Of a stretch of 16,504 nt of DNA, positions 1-7,260 are shown one piece after another. Within the stretch, counting starts at the first letter, position 1. Each line of letters begins with the position of its first letter. The notes beneath the pieces are model-generated. The model was not told the DNA's origin. It saw only the letters and a list, made by a program, of their open reading frames with translations, and did no database searches. The position numbers and the translations under genes are program-made. The stretch lies in the NCBI GenBank assembly GCA_030620375.1, contig JAUXEW010000035.1, positions 1 to 16,504 of the forward strand, read 5' to 3'. This DNA comes from Desulfobacteraceae bacterium. GTDB taxonomy: Bacteria > Desulfobacterota > Desulfobacteria > Desulfobacterales > UBA5616.

Positions 1-1
1 C

Positions 2-3000
2 GTCACTGTCAGTGTCACCGATACGCTGCCCGACAGCGTTACATTTGTCAGCGCAATCGGCGTCGGCTGGGCCTGCAGCGAGACCAGCGGCACGGTCACC
101 TGCACCCGGCCGGTCCTGGAACCCGGATCCTCTTTGATAACCATCAGCGTGATCGCACCGTCTCAGGGACAACTGCTGTCCAATTCCGCTGTTATTGCGG
201 CGGATACGCCCGATCCCGTTGACACCAATAACAATGCCGACCAGCAGACAACCGTAAATCCAATCGCCGACCTGTCTTTGACCAAAATAGTAGATAATAA
301 TACCCCGAATGTTAATACAGCGGTAACCTTTACGATTACGGTGACCAACTCAGGCCCCAGTGACGCCGCCGGCATACGGATAACGGACTTATTGCCGCCC
401 GGTTTGACCTATCAGCAAGATGATTCCGGCGGAGGATATGATATCAACACGGGGGTGTGGAACATCGGAAATATTAACCGCAACGCTTCTGCAACGCTTC
501 ATGTCACCGTCCGGGTTAATCAGGCAGGAGACATCCGAAATACAGCCGAAATAACAGCTTCGAATCAACCTGATCCGGATTCCTTTCCAGGCAACCATGA
601 GTCAGCCGAAGATGACCAGGACAGTGTATTGATAACCGGACAACAGGCTGACCTTTCCATCACAAAGACGGGTTTGCCGAATCCCGTCACCGCCGGTGAA
701 AATATCACCTATACGTTAGATATTATCAATAACGGTCCGAGTACGGCGAATCATGTCCTATTTACCGACACGTTGCCGGATGGGGTCACTTTTGTCAGCG
801 CGTCCGGTGCAGGGTGGGTCTGCGGTTATGACAATGGTATCATAACGGGTGTAAGAGATTCTCTTTCCTCGAATCTTGAAACAGAGATCACCATCATTGT
901 CAATACACCCATTACGGACAACACGCTAAACAATTATGCCGAGGTAATCTCAAACACATATGACCCTGACAATGACAACAATAACGATAGTGCGAACACG
1001 CAAGTCAAAAAATACGCGGATATCCACATTGAAAAATCTGTAGATCACTTAACTCCCGTTGTTGGTGAAACCATAATCTATACGATAAGCGCCGTCAACC
1101 AAGGGCCCCATGATACCAATGATATTCAAATTTTTGATGAGCTTCCCACCGGACTTGTCTATCTGAGTGATGACTCCGGAGAAGCATATGATCTGGTTAC
1201 AAAAATATGGCGTATTGACAGCTTGGAAAAAGATTCCCAGGCCGTTATTCATATTTCCGCTATGATTTCACAGTCCGGCCAATTCATTAATACGGCCACC
1301 AAAATCAGCTCAACTTCTACTGATACAAATGAGGAAAACGATTCCGACAGTGCTATTATCAATGTACCATTTGATAATGATGGTGACGGCCTGCCCGATG
1401 AATGGGAAGTCGCAAACGAATTAGACCCATATACGGACGATTCAGAAGCAGATCCGGACAATGATGACCTAACCAATTTTGAGGAGTATGAATATGACAC
1501 CGACCCCAACAGTGATGACACCGACGGAGACGGCATGCCTGATGGGTGGGAGGTCACATACGATCTGAATCCTTTAACCGATGATGCTGCTGTGGATTCA
1601 GACGGTGACGGATATAGCAATTATGAGGAGTATTATTACAACACGAATCCCAGGAATATTTTATCCAAACCACACCCGCCAACGGCAGATGCCGGGCCGG
1701 ACCAGACAGTCAATGAAGGAGATACGGTCAGGCTGGATGGATCCAACGCTTCCGATCCAAATGGATGGATTAGCACATACCAGTGGCAGCAAATCGACGG
1801 TCCTCAAGTTGTTTTATCAGATCCGTCTGCAATGGAGCCGGTATTCACCGCCCCTATATTAGATTCTAATGGAGAATCCATGATCTTTCGGCTGACGGTT
1901 ACTGATAATGAAGGTATTGATTCCACGGACACGTGTATCGTTAATGTTACTCATGATAATCTACCACCACTTGCTGACGCCGGACCAGTCCAGTTGACAA
2001 ACCCGGAAGTTTTGGTCTATCTGGATGGGTCAAACTCAATAGACCCGGATGGCATGATTACCGCTTATCACTGGAAACAGGTTAAGGGAACACCGGCTCT
2101 TCTTTCCGATGAAACATCCGTCGATCCGACGTTTATGTCCCGGCCTGTGGATACGGGTGGTGAGTCCTTAACATTTGAGTTGACGGTCACTGATAACGAT
2201 CTTCTTCGGAATTCGGACACTTGTATCATTAATGTGACCCCGTCGAATATTCCCCCTGAAGCTTTGGCAGGACCGGATCAAATTATTTCCGAAGGGAATA
2301 CGGTGATGCTGAACGGATCAGAATCCGGAGATCCGGATGGAACCGTTAGTGCATACCTATGGAAACAAATATCAGGCCCGGCCGTAACACTCTCCGACCT
2401 CACCGCAATAAATCCCACATTTGTCACACCTGCAGTTGATATGACGGGGTGTGAATTATCGTTTCAACTTACGGTTACGGACAACGATGGCCTTACCGAT
2501 AACGATCACGTGTCAATCGTCGTAAACGATAATGGAATACCACTTTTCCCTCCCGACGTACTTCCATTTGAATCTGCAACAGGAGAGGAATTGGGCATCG
2601 ATCTATTGAATGAAGGTGGCCTGGTAAGCTTAACCCTGATACATCCTGATACCATACCCGACGCTGAAAACCGACCGAATAACTTGATTTACGGTCTTAT
2701 CGGCCTGAATTTCAAAGCCGGAAGAGGCTCAACCATTAATGTAACGATCCATCTTCCCAATCCCGCCCCGGAAAATTATAAGTGGTTCAAATATAATAAT
2801 TCGCAAGGGTGGCTTGATTTCAGCTCTAATGCAATATTTAACGAAACAAGAAATCAGGTTACGCTAACCTTAACGGATGGCGGGATGGGTGATGATGACG
2901 GAGAGGTCAACGGCATGATCGTCGATCCTTCCGGTATCGGCAGCTTAAGTTCGGGTGGTAGTAGTGGTGGTGGTGGTGGTGGATGTTTTGTTGACACCCT

Positions 3001-3019
3001 GTCGCCCGTTTCAAGGTGA
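2..3019 (+). CDS. Large multidomain surface/secreted protein (DUF11 - TSP3 - PKD - choice-of-anchor U), 5' end missing
   Basis: The frame is open from base 2, so the start lies outside the window; the first Met at 134 is internal to a DUF11 repeat. Domains in order: end of one DUF11 repeat (2-250), three more (about 266-640, 648-1010, 1016-1365), acidic calcium-binding TSP3/EF-hand-like repeats rich in DxDGDG (about 1370-1660), three PKD/REJ-like domains that share ADAGPDQ, LDGS and LTVTDN motifs (about 1675-1960, 1963-2245, 2248-2530), then a choice-of-anchor U-type domain with the signature LTDGGMGDDDGEVNG and IVDPSG (about 2545-2940). The tail is Ser/Gly-rich followed by CFVDT and ends about ten residues later. 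Such proteins are usually extracellular adhesin or matrix proteins; the actual role here is unknown. The tail resembles the Gly-rich plus Cys-Phe start of a C-terminal sorting tag, but no hydrophobic helix or basic end follows. No gene lies close enough downstream to suggest an operon. Confidence 0.88.
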   Translation, partial: VTVSVTDTLPDSVTFVSAIGVGWACSETSGTVTCTRPVLEPGSSLITISVIAPSQGQLLSNSAVIAADTPDPVDTNNNADQQTTVNPIADLSLTKIVDNNTPNVNTAVTFTITVTNSGPSDAAGIRITDLLPPGLTYQQDDSGGGYDINTGVWNIGNINRNASATLHVTVRVNQAGDIRNTAEITASNQPDPDSFPGNHESAEDDQDSVLITGQQADLSITKTGLPNPVTAGENITYTLDIINNGPSTANHVLFTDTLPDGVTFVSASGAGWVCGYDNGIITGVRDSLSSNLETEITIIVNTPITDNTLNNYAEVISNTYDPDNDNNNDSANTQVKKYADIHIEKSVDHLTPVVGETIIYTISAVNQGPHDTNDIQIFDELPTGLVYLSDDSGEAYDLVTKIWRIDSLEKDSQAVIHISAMISQSGQFINTATKISSTSTDTNEENDSDSAIINVPFDNDGDGLPDEWEVANELDPYTDDSEADPDNDDLTNFEEYEYDTDPNSDDTDGDGMPDGWEVTYDLNPLTDDAAVDSDGDGYSNYEEYYYNTNPRNILSKPHPPTADAGPDQTVNEGDTVRLDGSNASDPNGWISTYQWQQIDGPQVVLSDPSAMEPVFTAPILDSNGESMIFRLTVTDNEGIDSTDTCIVNVTHDNLPPLADAGPVQLTNPEVLVYLDGSNSIDPDGMITAYHWKQVKGTPALLSDETSVDPTFMSRPVDTGGESLTFELTVTDNDLLRNSDTCIINVTPSNIPPEALAGPDQIISEGNTVMLNGSESGDPDGTVSAYLWKQISGPAVTLSDLTAINPTFVTPAVDMTGCELSFQLTVTDNDGLTDNDHVSIVVNDNGIPLFPPDVLPFESATGEELGIDLLNEGGLVSLTLIHPDTIPDAENRPNNLIYGLIGLNFKAGRGSTINVTIHLPNPAPENYKWFKYNNSQGWLDFSSNAIFNETRNQVTLTLTDGGMGDDDGEVNGMIVDPSGIGSLSSGGSSGGGGGGCFVDTLSPVSR
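2954..2983 (+). repeat. GGT/AGT trinucleotide tract coding for the Ser/Gly linker
   Basis: Ten in-frame codons (GGT GGT AGT AGT, five GGT, GGA) encode the Gly/Ser linker just before the terminal Cys-Phe. Slippage would change linker length in whole residues without breaking the frame. This is a low-complexity coding tract, not a mobile repeat. Confidence 0.7.
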
Positions 3020-3130
3020 ATCGCCGGGGAAAAATGATATTGAAAAAATACGAATAACCCATTATGTATTACCATACTAATGAGCGCATTTTTATATAGA
3101 CGCTTTTAATATTCTCTATTGAATAAGATG

Positions 3131-3278
3131 GTCTCGTAAAAAGTCGTCACCCCGGCGAAAGCCGGGGTCCAGGTCAGTCATAACTTTTTGAAAACACTGG
3201 ATAGCGCAAAAAGCTTCACTACGTGCCTGGCTTTCGCCGGAATGACGGAAAAGAGAACTTTTCGACTTTTTACGAGAC
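3131..3278. repeat. Inverted-repeat element, copy 1 (MITE/REP-like)
   Basis: The ends are a perfect 16-bp inverted pair: GTCTCGTAAAAAGTCG at 3131-3146 and its reverse complement at 3263-3278. Inside lie two oppositely oriented copies of a CGTCAnnCCGGCGAAAGCC unit (left about 3146-3163, right about 3228-3247), so the whole 148 bp is a nested imperfect palindrome. The left inner unit forms a perfect hairpin, CCCCGGC (3150-3156), GAAA loop, GCCGGGG (3161-3167). A segment with AGCGC, AAAAGCTTCACTA and GTGCCTG (about 3203-3232) matches, in reverse orientation, part of the element at 7023-7238. No ORF inside looks real, so this is a non-autonomous dispersed repeat. Confidence 0.85.
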
Positions 3279-3312
3279 TGTCCATAATGCTTGAACGGAA
3301 ATCCTGTAATTT

Positions 3313-3377
3313 CCCTCTCTCTTGATGGGGAGGTCAATTATTAATCCCCTCCCCCTTGATGGGGGAGGGACAGGGTG
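3313..3377. repeat. C/G-rich palindromic repeat, two tandem units
   Basis: Unit 2 is a perfect 9-bp stem, CCCTCCCCC at 3347-3355 and GGGGGAGGG at 3361-3369, around a TTGAT loop. Unit 1 (about 3313-3333) is a degenerate relative carrying the same loop context, CTTGATGGGGAGG. The following ACAGGGTGGGG continues a pattern often seen in dispersed bacterial palindromes of this kind. There is no T-run after the stem, so a classical terminator is unlikely, although the hairpin could act on transcripts entering the SDR operon. Confidence 0.65.
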
Positions 3378-3421
3378 GGGAGAAGAAACTTTTTGTTCCA
3401 GGCTAAATAAGGAGTCATTAC

Positions 3422-4180
3422 ATGGGTAGAGTCGATGGAAAAGTTGCACTGGTAACCGGTGCTGCTCAGGGATTGGGTGAGGCGGCGGCACGGATGTTGG
3501 TCAGCGAAGGTGCCAGGGTCGCCATAACGGATATTAATGATGAAGGTGCGGAAAAAGTGGCACATTCGCTTGGCAATAACGCCATTTCTCTGAAGCATGA
3601 TGTAACCGATGAAGACCAATGGAAAACATCCCTTAAAAAAACGGTTCAGCATTTCGGCGGTCTTCATGTGCTGGTGAACAACGCAGGAATTTCATCCGGT
3701 GAAAGCATAGAAGACATCAGTTATGAAAATTGGAAAAAGATTCATCTCATTGACCTTGACAGCGTCTTCCTGGGATGTAAATATTCAATCCCCTTTATTA
3801 AAGACTCGGGCGGCGGGTCCATAATCAACATGTCCTCCATTTCCGGAATTATTGCCGGTCATAACACCGTGGCCTATAATTCGGCAAAAGCGGCCGTCCG
3901 GCATTTGACAAAATCCGTCGCGCTTCATTGTGCGCGTCAAAAAAATAATATCAGGTGCAACTCGATTCACCCCGTGTTTATCGCAACACCGATATTGGAT
4001 AGACTTGTCGAAATATTCGGCAAGGAAGAGGCTTACGCCAAGTTGTCCCGTCAAATTCCCCTGGGGCATATCGGCGAACCGGATGACGTATCATTTGCCG
4101 TTATCTACCTGGCTTCTGATGAGTCAAAAATGATGACCGGCGCTGAAATCATCATCGATGGTGGTATCAGTGCGATGTAA
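3422..4180 (+). CDS. Short-chain dehydrogenase/reductase (classical SDR, NAD(H)-type)
   Basis: This 252-residue protein has the length and full motif set of a classical SDR: TGAAQGLG nucleotide-binding loop at residues 12-19, Asp37 at the end of the second strand (favours NAD over NADP), NNAG at 86-89, and catalytic Ser139, Tyr152 and Lys156 in YNSAK. It should oxidise a secondary alcohol or reduce a ketone in the cytoplasm; layout and residue numbering resemble the 3-alpha/20-beta-hydroxysteroid dehydrogenase group, but the substrate cannot be read from sequence. The Asn that normally completes the SDR tetrad is Asp111 here (IDLDSVF instead of INLxxVF). The start is supported by AAGGAG seven bases upstream. 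It lies 41 bases before the molybdopterin subunit gene on the same strand, so the two are probably cotranscribed. Confidence 0.93.
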   Translation: MGRVDGKVALVTGAAQGLGEAAARMLVSEGARVAITDINDEGAEKVAHSLGNNAISLKHDVTDEDQWKTSLKKTVQHFGGLHVLVNNAGISSGESIEDISYENWKKIHLIDLDSVFLGCKYSIPFIKDSGGGSIINMSSISGIIAGHNTVAYNSAKAAVRHLTKSVALHCARQKNNIRCNSIHPVFIATPILDRLVEIFGKEEAYAKLSRQIPLGHIGEPDDVSFAVIYLASDESKMMTGAEIIIDGGISAM

Positions 4181-4221
4181 CATAGCTGTCTTCCAACCGA
4201 TACCAAAAAGGAGGATTAACG

Positions 4222-6423
4222 ATGGATCAAAATGATGTCAAAATCGTAAGAACCACTTCGGCATTCGATTGCGGCGGGCGATGTCCCCTGCGATTGCATG
4301 TTAAAAGCGGCAAAATAGTTCGCGTTGAAGGTGATGATACCGTTGAATCGGAACAGCTAAGGGCATGTTTAAGATGCCGGGCACTCCGCAAGGAGGTCCA
4401 TCATCCTGATCGACTCAAGTATCCTTTAAAACGAGTCGGACCAAAGGGAAAGGGTGAATTTGAAAGGATTTCATGGGACGAAGCCTATGAAACCATCATT
4501 GAGAAACTAACGTACGTTAGGGAAACCTATGGGAATTCAAATATATTTTTTTCATCCGGCGGGGGATATTTAGCTGCATTGCACGGAGGGGGCGTTGCAA
4601 CGGCTAAACTGCTCTCCTTGCTCGGCGGATATACTACTAATTACGGGAATGTGTCTTCAGAGGGTGCGGTATACGCGGTAATGAGCCAGTACGGATCGGT
4701 CATGGTCGGCAACAGCCGGGACGATCTGCTCAATTCCCGATTAATCATTATGTGGGGATGGGATCCGGTTAGAATGATTTCCGGAACCAACACCACTAAT
4801 TATCTTCTCCGGGCAAAGGAATCCGGCATAAAGATTATTTGTGTCGATCCCCGATATCATGACTCGGCGGCAACTCTGGCCGATCAATGGATTCCCATCA
4901 AGCCGGGGACGGATACGGCCATGATGGTAAGCATGGCGTACGTCATTATTAAAGAAAATTGTCATGACCAGGCATTTTTAGATAAATACACCATCGGTTT
5001 TGACAAATTCAAAGACTATGTCCTGGGAATTGAAGACGGTATTGAAAAAACCCCGGCATGGGCGGAAGCAATTACCAGTGTTCCGGCGACGAGCATCAAA
5101 CGACTGGCTGAAGAATACGCCTCCACGAAACCGGCGGCGCTTATGGATTGTCAAGGCCCTGCGAGAAGTGCCATGGGTGAACAGTATAATCGGTGCGCCA
5201 TGACCTTATGCGCCATGACCGGAAATGTCGGTCGGAAAGGCGGTAGCGCCGGTGGCGGACTTATGGGAATACCGGTAGGGCACATGTTTCGATCATCCAG
5301 TTTCCCCGGAATGAAAAACCCGGTTGAGACCGGGGGGCCTTCCATCCGGGGCACACTGGACCTGAACCTTCGCCTGGTTCGAAGGATTCATACCAATAAA
5401 ATGTTTGACGCTATGTTAAAAGGAAAGGCCGGTGGATATCCGACCGACATTAAACTGGCCTGGTTTATTAACAATAACTTTTTAAACCAGCTGGGCAATA
5501 CGAATAAAGCGGCTAGAGCCCTATCCCAATTAGACTTCCTCATTGTTAATGATCTGTTTATGACCCCGACGGGCCGGTATGCCGACATTTTGCTCCCGGT
5601 GACCCATGTGGCTGAAAGAAATGATCTCACTCGCCCCTGGCCCTCCGGGCCTTATTATACTCACGTTAATAAGGCTGTTGAACCACTGGGGGAGTGTAAA
5701 TCAGACTTTCAGATTGCTTGTGAGCTTGCCGAAAGGCTAAATTTTGATGACTTTAATCCGCTTTCAGAAGACGAATGGCTCCGGACCTTTGTGGAAAAGA
5801 ATCCTGAAACCGGCTCTCAAATTAAAGATTACGACAAATTCAGGGAAGAGGGGATTCATCGGGTAAAGTTAAAGGAACCGATTATCGCCTTTAAGGAGCA
5901 GATTGAAGATTTGGAAAATAATCCTTTTTCAACGCCGTCAGGCAAAATTGAAATTTTTTCCCAGCGTGTGGCGGATCTTAATAACCCTCTCTGCCCCCCG
6001 ATTCCGAAATATGTCGGTTCCTGGGAAGACATTAATGACCCGCTAACGGAAAAATACCCCTTGCAGATGTTAACGCCCCACCCCAAAAACAGGGTACATT
6101 CCCACCTGGGTAACATCGATTGGCTAAAAGAAATCGAGCCCCATCGGGCCTGGATCAATCCGGTTGACGCAGAACCACGGGGGATAGAGGACGGGGATGA
6201 AATCCTTGTGCACAATGATCGGGGAAAAATATCGATAACGGCCTGGGTTACCGAACGAATCATTCCGGGTGTCGTCAGTATTTTTGAAGGCACCTGGTAT
6301 GACCCGGATGAACATGGTATTTGCCGGGGCGGTTGCGCTAATGTTCTGACCAATGATAAATATTCGGAAGGTGGTGCTTCGACACTAAACACCTTATTGG
6401 TAGAAGTCAGCAAAGCATCATAA
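4222..6423 (+). CDS. Molybdopterin oxidoreductase catalytic subunit, DmsA-like, cytoplasmic
   Basis: A 733-residue DMSO-reductase-superfamily Mo/W-bis-MGD protein. It follows DmsA closely along its length: CGGRCPLRLHV near the N-terminus, RACLRCRALR, HPDRLKYPLKRVG, FERISWDEAY, the IKPGTDTAM cofactor segment, YADILLPV, TPSGKIEI and a C-terminal cofactor-binding domain with INPVDAEPRGI and EGTWYDPD. Ser145 in YGNVSS aligns with the Ser ligand to the metal in DMSO reductases. There is no Tat or other signal peptide and no membrane anchor gene nearby, so the enzyme is probably soluble and cytoplasmic, unlike DmsABC. The N-terminal Fe-S site is altered: the usual first Cys is Ser13, Cys17, Cys21 and Cys49 remain, and an extra Cys52 creates CxxC. 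GGAGG lies just upstream of the start. Partner is the ferredoxin subunit 53 bases downstream. Substrate is unknown; reductase, hydroxylase, hydratase or transhydroxylase chemistry is possible within the family. Confidence 0.9.
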   Translation: MDQNDVKIVRTTSAFDCGGRCPLRLHVKSGKIVRVEGDDTVESEQLRACLRCRALRKEVHHPDRLKYPLKRVGPKGKGEFERISWDEAYETIIEKLTYVRETYGNSNIFFSSGGGYLAALHGGGVATAKLLSLLGGYTTNYGNVSSEGAVYAVMSQYGSVMVGNSRDDLLNSRLIIMWGWDPVRMISGTNTTNYLLRAKESGIKIICVDPRYHDSAATLADQWIPIKPGTDTAMMVSMAYVIIKENCHDQAFLDKYTIGFDKFKDYVLGIEDGIEKTPAWAEAITSVPATSIKRLAEEYASTKPAALMDCQGPARSAMGEQYNRCAMTLCAMTGNVGRKGGSAGGGLMGIPVGHMFRSSSFPGMKNPVETGGPSIRGTLDLNLRLVRRIHTNKMFDAMLKGKAGGYPTDIKLAWFINNNFLNQLGNTNKAARALSQLDFLIVNDLFMTPTGRYADILLPVTHVAERNDLTRPWPSGPYYTHVNKAVEPLGECKSDFQIACELAERLNFDDFNPLSEDEWLRTFVEKNPETGSQIKDYDKFREEGIHRVKLKEPIIAFKEQIEDLENNPFSTPSGKIEIFSQRVADLNNPLCPPIPKYVGSWEDINDPLTEKYPLQMLTPHPKNRVHSHLGNIDWLKEIEPHRAWINPVDAEPRGIEDGDEILVHNDRGKISITAWVTERIIPGVVSIFEGTWYDPDEHGICRGGCANVLTNDKYSEGGASTLNTLLVEVSKAS

Positions 6424-6476
6424 GAGCCATTCACTGCTCCGGTTTATCCGGGCTAAACATAGGGAGGATCGGTCTC

Positions 6477-7067
6477 ATGCAAATCGGTTTATATTTTGAT
6501 CAAACACGTTGTACGGGATGTGGTGCTTGCCAGGTGGCTTGCAAAGACTGGCATGACATACCTGCCGGATCTGAAAACTGGATGCGTGTTTTGTATACTG
6601 AGAAAGGAAAGTTCCCCGAGGTTTTTGTGAACTATCTGATATCTCCATGCTGGCATTGTCAGGACCCGGTCTGTGTGCCGGCGTGCCCGGTAAATGCGAT
6701 ATCCAAGCGCGATGAAGACGGTATTGTGGTAGTGGATAGCGCTGCATGCCTGGGAAACGAAGAATGTGATGTGAAGTGTCTTAAAGCCTGTCCGTATGAC
6801 GCGCCGCAATTTGATGAAACGCCGGGAGCCAAAATGCGTAAATGCAATTTTTGTCTGGACAGATGGCAAGAAAACAAGCTTCCCGTCTGTGTTGAATCTT
6901 GCCCGACACGCGCCATAGATGCAGGGCATTTGGACGAATTAAAGGCAAAATACGGTGATATTCAAGAAACTGAAGACTTCACCTATTCCGACAGAGTCAA
7001 ACCGGCAGTAATTTTTAAGCCCAAATTTGACAGTCTCGTAAAAAATAAAAATCTGTTGGCAACGTAA
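6477..7067 (+). CDS. 4Fe-4S ferredoxin-type electron-transfer subunit (DmsB-like, four clusters)
   Basis: This 196-residue protein resembles the DmsB/NrfC/PhsB electron-transfer subunits and should pass electrons to or from the preceding molybdopterin subunit. It has sixteen Cys in four groups: 12/15/18/22, 58/61/66/70, 91/97/101/105 and 123/126/138/142, enough for four [4Fe-4S] clusters. The third group has unusual spacing, C-x5-C-x3-C-x3-CP, instead of the usual C-x2-C-x2-C-x3-CP. No signal peptide or membrane segment is present. GGGAGG lies about ten bases before the ATG. The last 14 residues, from Lys183 onward, and the stop codon are encoded by the left end of an inverted-repeat element (7023-7238), so the natural C-terminus was probably near FKPK. 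Confidence 0.92.
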   Translation: MQIGLYFDQTRCTGCGACQVACKDWHDIPAGSENWMRVLYTEKGKFPEVFVNYLISPCWHCQDPVCVPACPVNAISKRDEDGIVVVDSAACLGNEECDVKCLKACPYDAPQFDETPGAKMRKCNFCLDRWQENKLPVCVESCPTRAIDAGHLDELKAKYGDIQETEDFTYSDRVKPAVIFKPKFDSLVKNKNLLAT

Positions 7068-7238
7068 AAAGCTTCAAGTTCAAAGCGCGCAAATCCTTAA
7101 GGAATGAAGCGTACCGACAGTACGTTGCAATGACCTGTCTGCTGCAACGCACAGGCCAAGCGAAGGATGCAGCGCAACGCAGGCACTTTAGTGAAGCTTT
7201 TCAGCGCTAGTTGGACTTTTTACGAGACCGTCAAATTT
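7023..7238. repeat. Inverted-repeat element, copy 2, overlapping the 3' end of the ferredoxin gene
   Basis: Terminal inverted repeats of 22 bp with one mismatch lie at 7023-7044 and 7217-7238; both contain AAATTTGAC, then A or G, then GTCTCGTAAAAA. The 216-bp element belongs to the same family as 3131-3278: the outer GTCTCGTAAAAA is shared, and the inner AGCGC / AAAAGCTTCACTA / GTGCCTG block (here at about 7183-7209, reversed) recurs. A small hairpin, CGTAC-cgaca-GTACG, lies at about 7109-7123, and TGCGTTGCGCTGCATCC is present on the minus strand at about 7168-7184. It begins inside the ferredoxin CDS and ends about 20 bases before the next gene. No internal ORF looks real. Confidence 0.85.
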
Positions 7239-7260
7239 CATTTAAAAGGCAGGCTTAGTG

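Larger units (their letters stand above)
3020..3421. other. Gene-free stretch between surface protein and SDR gene
   Basis: This 402-base gap holds the inverted-repeat element (3131-3278) and a C/G-rich palindromic repeat (3313-3377). The remainder, 3020-3130, is AT-rich and without a convincing hairpin terminator. I could not identify a confident promoter for the downstream gene. The only clear translation signal is AAGGAG about seven bases before the ATG at 3422. Confidence 0.6.

Noticed and set aside
1249..1620. 123-codon minus-strand open frame inside the surface protein gene
   Set aside because: It is Ser/Val-rich because it reads the Asp/Glu/Thr codons of the TSP3 region backwards; no domain, no plausible ribosome-binding site.
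3116..3337. Open frames running through the inverted repeat upstream of the SDR gene
   Set aside because: They are translations of palindromic repeat DNA without start signals or domain similarity.
5856..6434. 192-codon minus-strand open frame over the 3' end of the molybdopterin subunit gene
   Set aside because: The overlapping plus-strand frame encodes a conserved domain; the minus frame shows no recognisable motif.
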